DNA of 64,000 bases from Pararoseomonas baculiformis (GTDB lineage Bacteria > Pseudomonadota > Alphaproteobacteria > Acetobacterales > Acetobacteraceae): contig NZ_JAGIZB010000001.1 in assembly GCF_017813395.1 (NCBI RefSeq), forward strand, positions 186,001 through 250,000. The letters run 5' to 3'. Each line of letters opens with the position of its first letter. The stretch's first letter is position 1. A program made the position numbers and the translations under genes. This document shows positions 1 to 7,371 of the stretch, in pieces. The notes beneath the pieces are model-generated. The model was not told the DNA's origin. It saw nothing but the letters and a program-made list of their open reading frames with translations, and ran no database searches.

Positions 1-1
1 G

Positions 2-706
2 CTTCTGGCAGTCGTGCGCAGGCTGAACGCCGATCCGGCGGTCGATGGCATCCTCGTCCAGCTTCCCCTGCCGAAGCATATCGACCCGCAGACGGTGCTG
101 GAGGCGGTGGACCCCGCCAAGGACGTGGACGGCTTCCATCCGGTGAATGCGGGCCGCCTGGCCGCGGGCCTGCCGGGGCTGGTGCCCTGCACGCCGAAGG
201 GGGTGATGCATCTGCTGGCCGAGGCCGGGGTGAAGCTTTCCGGCGCCCGCGCCGTGGTGCTCGGCCGCAGCGCCATCGTCGGGCGGCCCATGGCGGCGCT
301 GCTGCTGGCCGCCGACGCCACCGTGACCATGCTGCATTCCCGCTCCCGCGACATCGCGGAGGAATGCCGCCGGGCGGAGGTGCTGGTGGCCGCCGTGGGC
401 CGGGCGAACATGGTGCGCGGCGACTGGATCGCCCCGGGCGCCGTGGTGGTGGATGTGGGCATCAACCGCCTGCCCGACGGCAAGCTGACCGGCGATGTGG
501 AGTTCGGCGCGGCGCGGGAGCGCGCGGGCTCGATCACCCCCGTGCCCGGCGGCGTCGGCCCCATGACCATCGCCTGCCTGCTGGAGAACACGCTGGAAGC
601 CGCCCTGGCCCGCCGCGGCAAGGAGGAACTGCAGCCCAATGGCGGGGTGGCGGAGTTGCAGGCCACGCCCGAGCAGTCCTACGGCCACGGCCCCGGTCTG
701 GCCTGA
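2..706 (+). CDS. folD: FolD bifunctional methylenetetrahydrofolate dehydrogenase/cyclohydrolase (5' end outside window)
   Basis: FolD interconverts 5,10-methylene-THF, methenyl-THF and 10-formyl-THF in the cytosol and feeds one-carbon units to purine and fMet synthesis. The reading frame is open from base 2, so the start lies upstream; 234 codons are visible and about 60 N-terminal residues are missing. Clear family blocks are [11 protein letters not shown] near the visible start, the nucleotide-binding segment [14 protein letters not shown], and the C-terminal [20 protein letters not shown] tail of about 25 residues after the last conserved block is longer than usual. A small membrane-protein gene starts 4 bp downstream, so the three genes up to position 1873 look like one operon. 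Confidence 0.95.
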   Translation, partial: LLAVVRRLNADPAVDGILVQLPLPKHIDPQTVLEAVDPAKDVDGFHPVNAGRLAAGLPGLVPCTPKGVMHLLAEAGVKLSGARAVVLGRSAIVGRPMAALLLAADATVTMLHSRSRDIAEECRRAEVLVAAVGRANMVRGDWIAPGAVVVDVGINRLPDGKLTGDVEFGAARERAGSITPVPGGVGPMTIACLLENTLEAALARRGKEELQPNGGVAELQATPEQSYGHGPGLA

Positions 707-710
707 GCCG

Positions 711-956
711 ATGCTGTTCCGCATCCTCCAGAGCGTGGGCATCCTGGCATTACTGGCCTGCGCGGTCCTGGCCCTGCAGGGCACGCCGCTCCTCGGCCCC
801 GAATGGTCGCGCGCGCGCATCCTCTATGCCGGGGCGGGCTCGATCTCGGCGCTCAGCCTGCTGGCCATGGGCCGGATCGGGCTGATGCTGCGCCGGCTGG
901 AGGCGAGCCAGGCCGCGCTGCTGGCGCGGATCGAGAGCCAGGCCGGGCGGGAATGA
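711..956 (+). CDS. small two-helix membrane protein of unknown function
   Basis: An 81-residue protein beginning MLFRILQSVGILALL. It has two hydrophobic segments (about residues 5-24 and 37-55) followed by a charged amphipathic C-terminus. I do not recognise a family. The ATG at 711 was chosen because it lies 4 bp after the folD stop and begins the first hydrophobic helix; an upstream in-frame start would overlap folD with non-protein-like sequence. The stop overlaps the start of the EamA gene (ATGA), which suggests translational coupling. A minor inner-membrane accessory protein is possible, but no role is visible. Confidence 0.6.
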   Translation: MLFRILQSVGILALLACAVLALQGTPLLGPEWSRARILYAGAGSISALSLLAMGRIGLMLRRLEASQAALLARIESQAGRE

Positions 957-1873
957 GGCCTACCGACCTCCTCATCGCCGCCAGCTTCGTCCTGATCTGG
1001 GGCTCGGCCTTCAACGCGGCGCGCTTCGTCGTGCTGGAATGGCCGCCCTTCTGGGCCCTGGCCCTGCGGTTCTGCCTTACCGCCCCGCTGCTGTTGGGCA
1101 TCGCCTGGGCCACGCGTTCCCGCCTTCCAGCGCGGGGCGACCTGGGGCGGGTGGTGCTGATGGGGCTGCTGGGCACGGGCGGGTATCTCGCCTTCTCCTG
1201 GTGGGCCATGGCGCTCATCCCCTCGGGCCTCGTCGCGCTGGTCACGGCCTCCACGCCGCTGGTCGTTGCCCTGGGGGAGGCGGTGTTCATGGGCCGGCTG
1301 CCCTCCGCCATGGCCTGGGCCGGGCTGGGGCTGGGCTGGGCCGGGGTGGCCGTGCTTGGCGGGGCGCGGCTGTCCGGGCATTTCGGGGAGGCGGAAGGGC
1401 TGACCGAGGCGCTGGGCGTGGGCCTTGCGCTGTTGGGCGCGGCCTCCCAGGCCGCAGGGCTGCTGGTCTTCGCCCCGGCACGCAGCCGGGTGGATCTCTG
1501 GTCCGCCAGCGCGGGGCAGAGCGTGGTCAGCGCCGCGCTGCTGCTGCTGCTTGCCCTGGCGCTGGAAGGCGCACCGCCCAGCGGCGGTAGCCCGCAGGTC
1601 TGGCTCGGGCTGGCCTACAGCGTCACCGTCGTCGGGATCGGCGGCTATGCGCTGCTCTTCATGACCCTGCGCCGCTTCCCCGCCTCCACCGCCGCCGCCC
1701 TGCAGCTCCTCGCCCCGCCCGTGGCGGCGGTGCTGGGCTGGGCGGTGCTGGGGGAGGTGCTGGGCTGGGCCGACCTGGCCGGCGGCATGCTGACCCTCGG
1801 CGGGCTGATGCTGCTCTTCCGCGCCCGCGCGGCAGAAACCAGGGCCGCCGTCCGCAAGGCCGCGCCGGGCTAG
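953..1873 (+). CDS. EamA (DMT) family transporter
   Basis: A 306-residue integral membrane protein of the drug/metabolite transporter superfamily with about ten hydrophobic segments arranged as two EamA repeats. It begins MRPTDLLIAASFVLIWGSAF, the usual start of the family, with the typical F/I-W-G-S/G helix-1 motif. Members export amino acids, metabolites or drugs; the substrate cannot be read from sequence. The ATG at 953 overlaps the preceding stop by 4 bp and was preferred to an upstream start inside that gene. A strong hairpin terminator follows at 1933, so this is probably the last gene of the folD transcript. Confidence 0.88.
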   Translation: MRPTDLLIAASFVLIWGSAFNAARFVVLEWPPFWALALRFCLTAPLLLGIAWATRSRLPARGDLGRVVLMGLLGTGGYLAFSWWAMALIPSGLVALVTASTPLVVALGEAVFMGRLPSAMAWAGLGLGWAGVAVLGGARLSGHFGEAEGLTEALGVGLALLGAASQAAGLLVFAPARSRVDLWSASAGQSVVSAALLLLLALALEGAPPSGGSPQVWLGLAYSVTVVGIGGYALLFMTLRRFPASTAAALQLLAPPVAAVLGWAVLGEVLGWADLAGGMLTLGGLMLLFRARAAETRAAVRKAAPG

Positions 1874-1932
1874 CCGCGCGGCGGCAAGGCCGCCGGTTCC
1901 GGCAGCGGGCACCGGAAAAGCCACCGGAAACG

Positions 1933-1962
1933 GGGCCGCCGACGAAAGCCGGCGGCCCTTTT
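1933..1962 (+). terminator. intrinsic terminator after the EamA gene
   Basis: A perfect 9-bp stem, GGGCCGCCG (1933-1941) with CGGCGGCCC (1950-1958), closes an 8-nt loop and is followed directly by TTTT. It lies 60 bp after the EamA stop and 50 bp before rsmB, so it should end the folD transcript. Confidence 0.75.
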
Positions 1963-2011
1963 CGCGTTTAGGGCTGCACACCGGCCGAGAAATGAGCGAA
2001 GTCGCGCCCCG

Positions 2012-3259
2012 ATGCTTGCCAATCCCACCCGTTCCGCCGCCTTCGCCCTCGTCTCCGCCGTGCTGGAGCGCCGCCGCGCTCTCGATGAGGCACTGGATAC
2101 CCTTCCCGCCCGCGTGCAGCCGCGTGACCGCGCCGCCGCGCACCGAATCGCGGCCGCCGTGCTCCGGCACCTCGGCAGCATCGACACGGTGCTGGAACCC
2201 TATCTTCGCCGGGAGCCCTCCCCGCCCGCCCTGCAGGCGCTGCGCATCGGCGCGGCGGAGCTGCTGCTCCTCGGCACGCCTGCCCATGCGGCGGTGGGGA
2301 ATGCGGTGGCGCTGGCGCCGAAGCCCTTCGCCGGGCTGGTGAATGCCGTGCTCCGCAAGGTGGCGGCGGACGGCCCCGCGGCGCTGGAGGGGCTGGACAT
2401 GGCAAGGCTGGACACGCCGGCCTGGCTCTGGTCCGCCTGGCATGCCGCCTATGGGCCGAAGGTGCGCGCGATCGCGGAGGCCCATACGCATCCGGCCCCG
2501 CTGGACCTCTCGCTCAAGCCCGGCGCGGCCGTGCCGGAGGGGGCGGAGGTGCTGCCGAACGGCACCGCGCGCCTCCCGCCCGGGACGCGCATCACCGAGA
2601 TCCCCGGCTTCGCGGAAGGGGCCTTCTGGGCGCAGGACGCCGCCGCCAGCCTGCCCGCGCGGCTGCTGGCCCCGCGGCCCGGCCAGCGCGTGGCCGATCT
2701 CTGCGCCGCGCCGGGCGGCAAGACGGCGCAGCTCGTCGCCATGGGCGCCCAGGTGACGGCAGTGGAGAAGGAGGCCGCCCGCGCCACCCGCCTGCGCGAG
2801 AACCTGGCGCGGCTGGGAATGGAGGCGGAGCTGGCGGTGGCCGATGCCATCCCCTGGGCGGCCGAGCGCCGCGGCACCTATGACGCCGTGCTGCTGGACG
2901 CCCCCTGCACCGCCACCGGCACCATCCGCCGCCATCCGGAGGTGCCGCATCTGCGCCGCCAGCGGGACGTGCCGAAGCTGGCGGCCACCCAGGCCGCGCT
3001 GATCGAGGCCGCGGCGGGGCTGCTGGCGCCGGGCGGGCGGCTGGTGGTCGCCACCTGCTCCCTCCAGCCCGAGGAGGGCGAGGCGCATCTGGCCCGCATC
3101 GCCGCGCTGGGGCTTCAGCCCGAGCCGGTGCAGCCCGGGGAGGTTCCGGGGCTGGAGGAAGCGGTCACCCGCGAAGGGGCGCTGCGGACCCGGCCCGATC
3201 TCTGGGCGGAAAAAGGCGGGATGGACGGGTTCTTCGTCGCGCGTTTCCGCCGCCACTAG
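2012..3259 (+). CDS. rsmB: 16S rRNA m5C967 methyltransferase RsmB
   Basis: A 415-residue RsmB/NOP2-Sun family SAM-dependent RNA methyltransferase. The N-terminal 140 residues form the NusB-like RNA-binding domain; the rest is the Rossmann methyltransferase. The SAM loop is DLCAAPGGKTAQ. The two cysteines of the m5C mechanism are present, in DAPCTATG (C299) and ATCSLQPEEGE (C349). The length is normal for the family. rsmB near htpX is a common alphaproteobacterial arrangement, and here htpX lies 1.7 kb downstream with a glycosyltransferase and a repeat in between. The start at 2012 gives the expected N-terminus (AFALVSAVLERR). Confidence 0.95.
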   Translation: MLANPTRSAAFALVSAVLERRRALDEALDTLPARVQPRDRAAAHRIAAAVLRHLGSIDTVLEPYLRREPSPPALQALRIGAAELLLLGTPAHAAVGNAVALAPKPFAGLVNAVLRKVAADGPAALEGLDMARLDTPAWLWSAWHAAYGPKVRAIAEAHTHPAPLDLSLKPGAAVPEGAEVLPNGTARLPPGTRITEIPGFAEGAFWAQDAAASLPARLLAPRPGQRVADLCAAPGGKTAQLVAMGAQVTAVEKEAARATRLRENLARLGMEAELAVADAIPWAAERRGTYDAVLLDAPCTATGTIRRHPEVPHLRRQRDVPKLAATQAALIEAAAGLLAPGGRLVVATCSLQPEEGEAHLARIAALGLQPEPVQPGEVPGLEEAVTREGALRTRPDLWAEKGGMDGFFVARFRRH

Positions 3260-3318
3260 GGCCGGGTTCAGCCCCGCGGGCCATCCCGCGCCGCGGCGAT
3301 CTGCTCTAAGAGCGCGCC

Positions 3319-4428
3319 ATGCGGGTTCTCTTCGTTGCGAATGTCGATTTCGCGCTGCGCCACTTCCTCCTGCCCCTGATGCGCGGTGCCCGCGCGCGCG
3401 GGCATGAGGTGCTGGCCGCCTGCGCCGATGGCCCGCTGCTGGACGCGCCGCGCGCCGAGGGTTTCACGGTCATCCCCGTGCCTGTCGCGCGCAGCCTTTC
3501 CCCGCGCGCGAACTGGCGCGCCCTCCGCGCGCTCCGGCAGGTGATCCGGGAGACGCGGCCGGATCTGGTGCATGCGCATTTCCCCATCTCCGGCCTGCTG
3601 GCGCGGCTGGCGGCACGGATGGGGGGCAGGTCGCGCACGGCCTATACGGTGCACGGCTTCCTGTTCAACCAGCCCGGCCCTCCCTGGCGGCGCGGGCTGT
3701 CGCTGGCGCTGGAATGGCTGGGCGGCCGGATGACGGACACCTTCCTGACCGTGAGCGAGGAGGAGGCCGGCGACGCAAGGCGGCTTCGCATCCACGGGAA
3801 CCCCGTGGCCGTGCGCAATGGCCGCGACCCCGCGCGCTTCCGCCCGGACCCCGAGGCCCGCGCCGCGATCCGCGCGGAACTGGGCGCGGCACCGGACGAG
3901 GTGGTCGTGACGGCCGTCTCCCGCCTCGTGCGCCACAAAGGCTATCCGGAACTGCTGCGCGCCATGGAATCCGTGCCCGGCGCCACGCTCTGGGTAGTGG
4001 GGGAGCGGCTGGCCAGCGATCACGGCGCCGATCTGGAACCGGATTTCGCCCGCGCCGCGGCACTGCTCGGCCCGCGCCTTCGCCGCCTGGGCTACCGGCA
4101 TGACACGGAGCGGGTCCTCGCCGCCTCCGACATCTTCTGCCTGCCCAGCCATTTCGAGGGCCTGCCCATGTCAGTCATCGAGGCGATGCTGACGGGCCTG
4201 CCGGTGGTCGCCACCCGCATCGGCGGGCCGCGGGAGCAGGTGCTGGACGGCGAGACCGGGCTGCTGGTGCCGCCGGGCACGGTGGAGCCCCTGGCGGCGG
4301 CGCTGAACACCCTGGCAGGCGACGCGAAGCTGCGCGCCCGGATGGGCGAGGCCGGGCGGGCGCGGGCCCTGGACCTCTATGACGAGAAGCGGGTGGTGGA
4401 GCGGACGCTGGATCTGCTCGGGCTCTGA
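3319..4428 (+). CDS. glycosyltransferase family 4 (GT-B fold)
   Basis: A 369-residue GT4-type glycosyltransferase. The N-terminal acceptor domain begins MRVLFVANVDFALRHFLLP, and the C-terminal nucleotide-sugar domain carries the E-x7-E motif in EGLPMSVIEAM (E280, E288) followed by GETGLLVPPG. Such enzymes transfer a sugar from an NDP donor to a lipid-linked or surface glycan at the cytoplasmic face of the membrane. Donor and acceptor are not readable. No polysaccharide cluster surrounds it; the nearest surface-glycan gene is the O-antigen-ligase-like gene at 8605-10050. No clear terminator precedes the dispersed repeat that begins 30 bp after its stop. Confidence 0.88.
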   Translation: MRVLFVANVDFALRHFLLPLMRGARARGHEVLAACADGPLLDAPRAEGFTVIPVPVARSLSPRANWRALRALRQVIRETRPDLVHAHFPISGLLARLAARMGGRSRTAYTVHGFLFNQPGPPWRRGLSLALEWLGGRMTDTFLTVSEEEAGDARRLRIHGNPVAVRNGRDPARFRPDPEARAAIRAELGAAPDEVVVTAVSRLVRHKGYPELLRAMESVPGATLWVVGERLASDHGADLEPDFARAAALLGPRLRRLGYRHDTERVLAASDIFCLPSHFEGLPMSVIEAMLTGLPVVATRIGGPREQVLDGETGLLVPPGTVEPLAAALNTLAGDAKLRARMGEAGRARALDLYDEKRVVERTLDLLGL

Positions 4429-4458
4429 TCCCGGAGGTTGCGGTTCGGGGCTGTGGCG

Positions 4459-4704
4459 CTCTTGGCCCCCAGGGAGAGGAAGAAGGAATTCTTCCTCTCC
4501 CCGGACCCCTCACCATCATCTTTTTCTATCAGCTGGAGAGGTTCGGCTGTCGGTGCGCCTCCGGTCCATGACCGGAGGCGACTGCAAGGGCAGGAGTAGA
4601 GGCAGAGACCCCGTGTTGCACCGCATCCGCGGCAGCCAGACGGGGTTCCAAGGGCCTCAGGCCCTTGGCGGGCGAGGTCCGGAGAGGGCAGAGCCCTCTC
4701 CGGG
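4459..4704. repeat. dispersed intergenic repeat, copy 1 (multi-hairpin)
   Basis: This gene-free stretch between the glycosyltransferase and the SdhAF4-type gene is near-identical over long blocks to 50749-51009. It contains four strong hairpins. (1) A 13-bp stem with a GGAA loop at 4472-4501. (2) An 11-bp stem with a CAT loop at 4556-4580. (3) A 9-bp stem with a TCA loop at 4648-4668. (4) An 11-bp stem with an AGA loop at 4679-4703. The outer hairpins share GGAGAGG/CCTCTCC, so the element has weak inverted ends. No open frame resembles a protein. It could be a REP/BIME-like or MITE-like element, or a structured transcript. Confidence 0.85.
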
Positions 4705-4760
4705 AACCAGCAGATCAGGAAGAACGACGCGGGATCGGCCAGGCTGCCAGCGCGAACGGC

Positions 4761-4919
4761 TCAGAAATCGCTCACGCGCCCCTTGCGTTCCCAGTCGCCA
4801 TAGCGGGTCGGCTCCGGCCCGGTGGGGCCGCCGATCTCGGCCGGCCTGGGCGGCGTTTCCGGCTTCGGGGGCGCAACCGGCGGGGCGGGCTGGGTCTTGG
4901 TCTCGTTGGTGTCGCTCAT
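4761..4919 (-). CDS. SdhAF4-type (DUF1674) succinate dehydrogenase assembly factor
   Basis: A 52-residue protein running from the ATG at 4919 to the stop at 4761. The N-terminal half is Pro/Thr-rich and probably disordered. The C-terminal half has the family signature EIGGPTGPEPTRYGDWERKG, ending in VSDF. Known members (mitochondrial SDHAF4 and bacterial DUF1674 proteins) bind the flavinylated SdhA subunit during succinate dehydrogenase assembly. It is short but complete, because the conserved C-terminal box is the whole functional region. The gene is divergent from htpX with only 43 bp between starts, so the two share a promoter region. Genes of this size are easily missed by automatic callers. 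Confidence 0.88.
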   Translation of the reverse strand: MSDTNETKTQPAPPVAPPKPETPPRPAEIGGPTGPEPTRYGDWERKGRVSDF

Positions 4920-4962
4920 GCATCCCAGATAGGGTTGGAAGGGCAGAGGAGGAACAGGCTCC

Positions 4963-5946
4963 GTGTCAGGTTATGCGCGCACCGCGATCCTCATGGCGGG
5001 CCTCGTGGCCCTTTTTGCGGGGGTTGGGCTGCTGCTGGGCGGGCAGCAGGGGATGGTCATCGCCTTCCTCTTTGGCGTGGGCATGAATGTCTTCGCCTGG
5101 TGGAACTCGGACCGGATGGTGCTGCGGATGCACCATGCCGAGCCCATCGGGCCCGCGGAGCATCCCCGCCTTCATGCGATGGTCGCGAACCTGGCGGCGC
5201 GGGCGGGGCTGCCCATGCCGGCGCTCTACGTCATCCATGAGGACCAGCCCAACGCCTTCGCCACCGGCCGTTCCCCCGAACGCTCGGCGGTGGCTGTCAC
5301 CAGCGGCCTGCTGGCCATGATGCCGGAGGAGGAAGTGGCCGGCGTGGTAGCCCATGAGCTGGCCCATATCCGCAACCGCGACACGCTGATCATGACGATG
5401 ACGGCGAGCATTGCCGGCGCGATCGGCATGCTGGCGCAGTTCGGCGGGCTTTTCGGCCATCGTGACCGCAACAACCCGCTGGGCGGGATCGGGCTGCTGC
5501 TTGCCATCATCGTGGCGCCGCTGGCCGCGATGCTGGTGCAGATGGCCATCAGCCGTTCCCGCGAATACGAGGCGGACCGGCTGGGCGCGCAAATCGCGGG
5601 GGACCCGGGCGGGCTTTCCAATGCGCTGCTGCGGCTGGAAGGGGCGCGGCACGGCTTCGTCAACCAGGCCGCCGAGGCCAATCCGGCCACGGCGCATCTC
5701 TTCATCGTCAACCCGCTCTCCGGAGCGCGGATGGACAACCTGTTCTCCACCCATCCCAGCACGGAGAACCGGGTGCGGGCGCTGATGGAGCTGGCCGGCG
5801 GCATGCCGCCCGGCGGAGCAGGCGGCGGGTATCGCAGGCCCGCCCCGCCGGCCGCGCGGGGCCCCTGGAGCGGCGGGGCGCCCCGTGGTGCGGCCGGGCG
5901 GCCATGGGAACGCCCGGGGGGCCGTCGCCCAGGCCCATGGGCCTGA
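4963..5946 (+). CDS. htpX: HtpX-type membrane zinc metalloprotease (M48B)
   Basis: A 327-residue inner-membrane protease for quality control of misfolded membrane proteins. Two hydrophobic segments (about 7-24 and 29-46) precede the catalytic domain with HELAH (H131, E132, H135) and the third zinc-ligand region SREYEAD (about 199-205). A further hydrophobic hairpin lies at about 170-195. The GTG at 4963 gives the normal N-terminus. The last 50 residues are an unusual Gly/Pro/Arg-rich tail, longer than in typical HtpX. The gene sits beside the SdhAF4-type gene and ends at a strong bidirectional hairpin. Confidence 0.93.
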   Translation: MSGYARTAILMAGLVALFAGVGLLLGGQQGMVIAFLFGVGMNVFAWWNSDRMVLRMHHAEPIGPAEHPRLHAMVANLAARAGLPMPALYVIHEDQPNAFATGRSPERSAVAVTSGLLAMMPEEEVAGVVAHELAHIRNRDTLIMTMTASIAGAIGMLAQFGGLFGHRDRNNPLGGIGLLLAIIVAPLAAMLVQMAISRSREYEADRLGAQIAGDPGGLSNALLRLEGARHGFVNQAAEANPATAHLFIVNPLSGARMDNLFSTHPSTENRVRALMELAGGMPPGGAGGGYRRPAPPAARGPWSGGAPRGAAGRPWERPGGRRPGPWA

Positions 5947-5953
5947 ATCGGAA

Positions 5954-5982
5954 GCGGGGTGGCGCAGATGGCGCCACCCCGC
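5954..5982. terminator. bidirectional hairpin terminator between htpX and the PepSY-repeat gene
   Basis: A perfect 12-bp stem (5954-5965 with 5971-5982; GCGGGGTGGCGC and its complement) closes a 5-nt loop. It lies 8 bp after the htpX stop and 23 bp beyond the stop of the convergent gene. No U-tract is present, but the position and stem strength fit a shared terminator. Confidence 0.65.
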
Positions 5983-6004
5983 CCTGCCGTCGGGCCGCCA
6001 GGCG

Positions 6005-6745
6005 CTAGTTGCTGGCCTGCTGGCGCGTCACGGTCGCGTTGCGGGCATCGACGCGCAGATCCACCTCACGGTCGCCCTGCTTCGCCTTGGCACGGATCGT
6101 GTCGCCGTCGCGGCGGACATCCCGGACATTCTCGTAGCCATTCGCGCGGATCAGGTTCCGGGCCTGGTCCTCGTTCAGCCGCTGCTCATCGCGCACCTGC
6201 CCGGTCCGGGCATCCACGCGCAGGTCTTTCACCTCCTCGCCATAGCGCTTGGCACTGCTGACCCGGAAGGTGTCGCCTTCACGCTTGAGGCCGCTGATGT
6301 CGGAATAGCCGCGGGCGTTCAGCGCGGAGCGCACCTGCCCCTCGCCCATGCGGCCGGCCTGCTGGCCCTGGTTCGCCTGCGTGCCGGCGCCCTGTGCGGC
6401 CGTGGAGGCGGCATGCCCCTGCTGGCCCATGGTGGAGGCCGTGCTGCCGTGCTGGCCCGTCTGTGCCTGGCTGCGGCCGGCCGTGCCGTTCTGCTGGTTC
6501 ATCCCGCCCTGGGCAGTGCCGCCCTGGCCGGAGGTGTTGGCCTGCTGGCCCATGCCGGAATGCGCGGAGCCGGACTGGCCAGCCTGCGCCAGCACGCCGC
6601 CGGAGGCGTTGCCGGTCTGCCCGGCATTCGCGCCGGAATTCATGCCCGAATTCATGCCAGAATTCGTGTTCTGGGCCAGGCCGGCGCCAGACAGGCCAAG
6701 GGCGAGGATGCTGGCGAGCGCCGTGGTCGAAGCAAGCGTCTTCAT
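6005..6745 (-). CDS. secreted low-complexity protein with two PepSY-like repeats
   Basis: A 246-residue protein with a Sec signal peptide (MKTLASTTALASILALGLSG, cleavage near AQ-NT at residue 25). Residues 26-135 are a Gly/Gln/Ser/Asn/Met-rich, probably disordered stretch. Two related domains follow, about 136-185 and 194-241. Each has the pattern R-x-L-x(3)-GY-x-(D/N)-(I/V), then REGD-TF/RDGD-TI, then DLRVDAR. This pattern resembles PepSY domains, which in other periplasmic proteins act as protease inhibitors or binding modules. The ATG at 6745 was chosen because it starts the signal peptide. The precise role is unknown. Confidence 0.8.
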   Translation of the reverse strand: MKTLASTTALASILALGLSGAGLAQNTNSGMNSGMNSGANAGQTGNASGGVLAQAGQSGSAHSGMGQQANTSGQGGTAQGGMNQQNGTAGRSQAQTGQHGSTASTMGQQGHAASTAAQGAGTQANQGQQAGRMGEGQVRSALNARGYSDISGLKREGDTFRVSSAKRYGEEVKDLRVDARTGQVRDEQRLNEDQARNLIRANGYENVRDVRRDGDTIRAKAKQGDREVDLRVDARNATVTRQQASN

Positions 6746-7371
6746 GGGAAATATCCTTGATGCCGTTGGGGTTGCGGGAAGGCCGGGAGCCGGCCCCCCC
6801 ATGGACCCTGACGCGCTCGGGCAAATCGTGCCGGAGCGTGCGGCCCACCCTCAGTCCGCGATCAGAAAGCCGCGCGAGGGGTGTCGGTGCCGCCGTGATA
6901 GGCGACGGAGGCATTAACCGGCTGCGGGTGCCATAGTTTTGCCGGCTTTGCCGTATTGTTGCCACAAACTGTTACGGAGCTGCTGCTGCAGGGCCGCGTC
7001 AGTCCCACGTGGACGGCGCGGTGAGCACCAGTTCGCGGGTCAGCCAGCGCGCCGGCAGCGGGGCGAGCGGGACGAAAAGCACAGCCATGTGGACCCGATG
7101 CGCGTTTCCAGGTCGAACCCGGCGGATGGCCTCAGCCCCAACCAGCAGCCGCGAGTGGCGCGAGAACCGCTCCCGCCGGGTCAGGGAACGCGACGCGGAG
7201 CGACGTGCCGGCCCACGGGCCGGAAGCCGCCATGTCCCTGGTTCGGGGGCCAGGACGGCCAGCGAGGCTGCCGAGGAAAGGATCCGCCGCGGCCAGGCTG
7301 GTCGTGGTGGATGACCGCCGCCCTGCCATGCCGCGCTGCGCCTGACCTTGCGCGGCGTGCCCCTGCGGGCC
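6746..7371. other. 626-bp region without a supportable gene
   Basis: The first 80 bases are the 5' region of the PepSY-repeat gene. A relatively AT-rich patch lies around 6925-6985, unusual for this genome and possibly promoter DNA. Open frames on both strands exist (for example 6999-7424 minus), but their Arg/Pro/Ala-rich translations match no family I recognise and look like GC-rich non-coding frames. A decayed gene is possible; nothing firm can be called. Confidence 0.5.

Noticed and set aside
824-3256. Minus-strand open frame of 810 codons over the EamA gene and rsmB
   Set aside because: Antisense shadow of two recognised genes with no conserved blocks.
4379-4519. Short peptides conserved between the two repeat copies (for example VRGPGRGRIPSSSP on the minus strand)
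   Set aside because: The similarity simply follows from DNA repeat identity; no start site, ribosome-binding site or domain supports translation.
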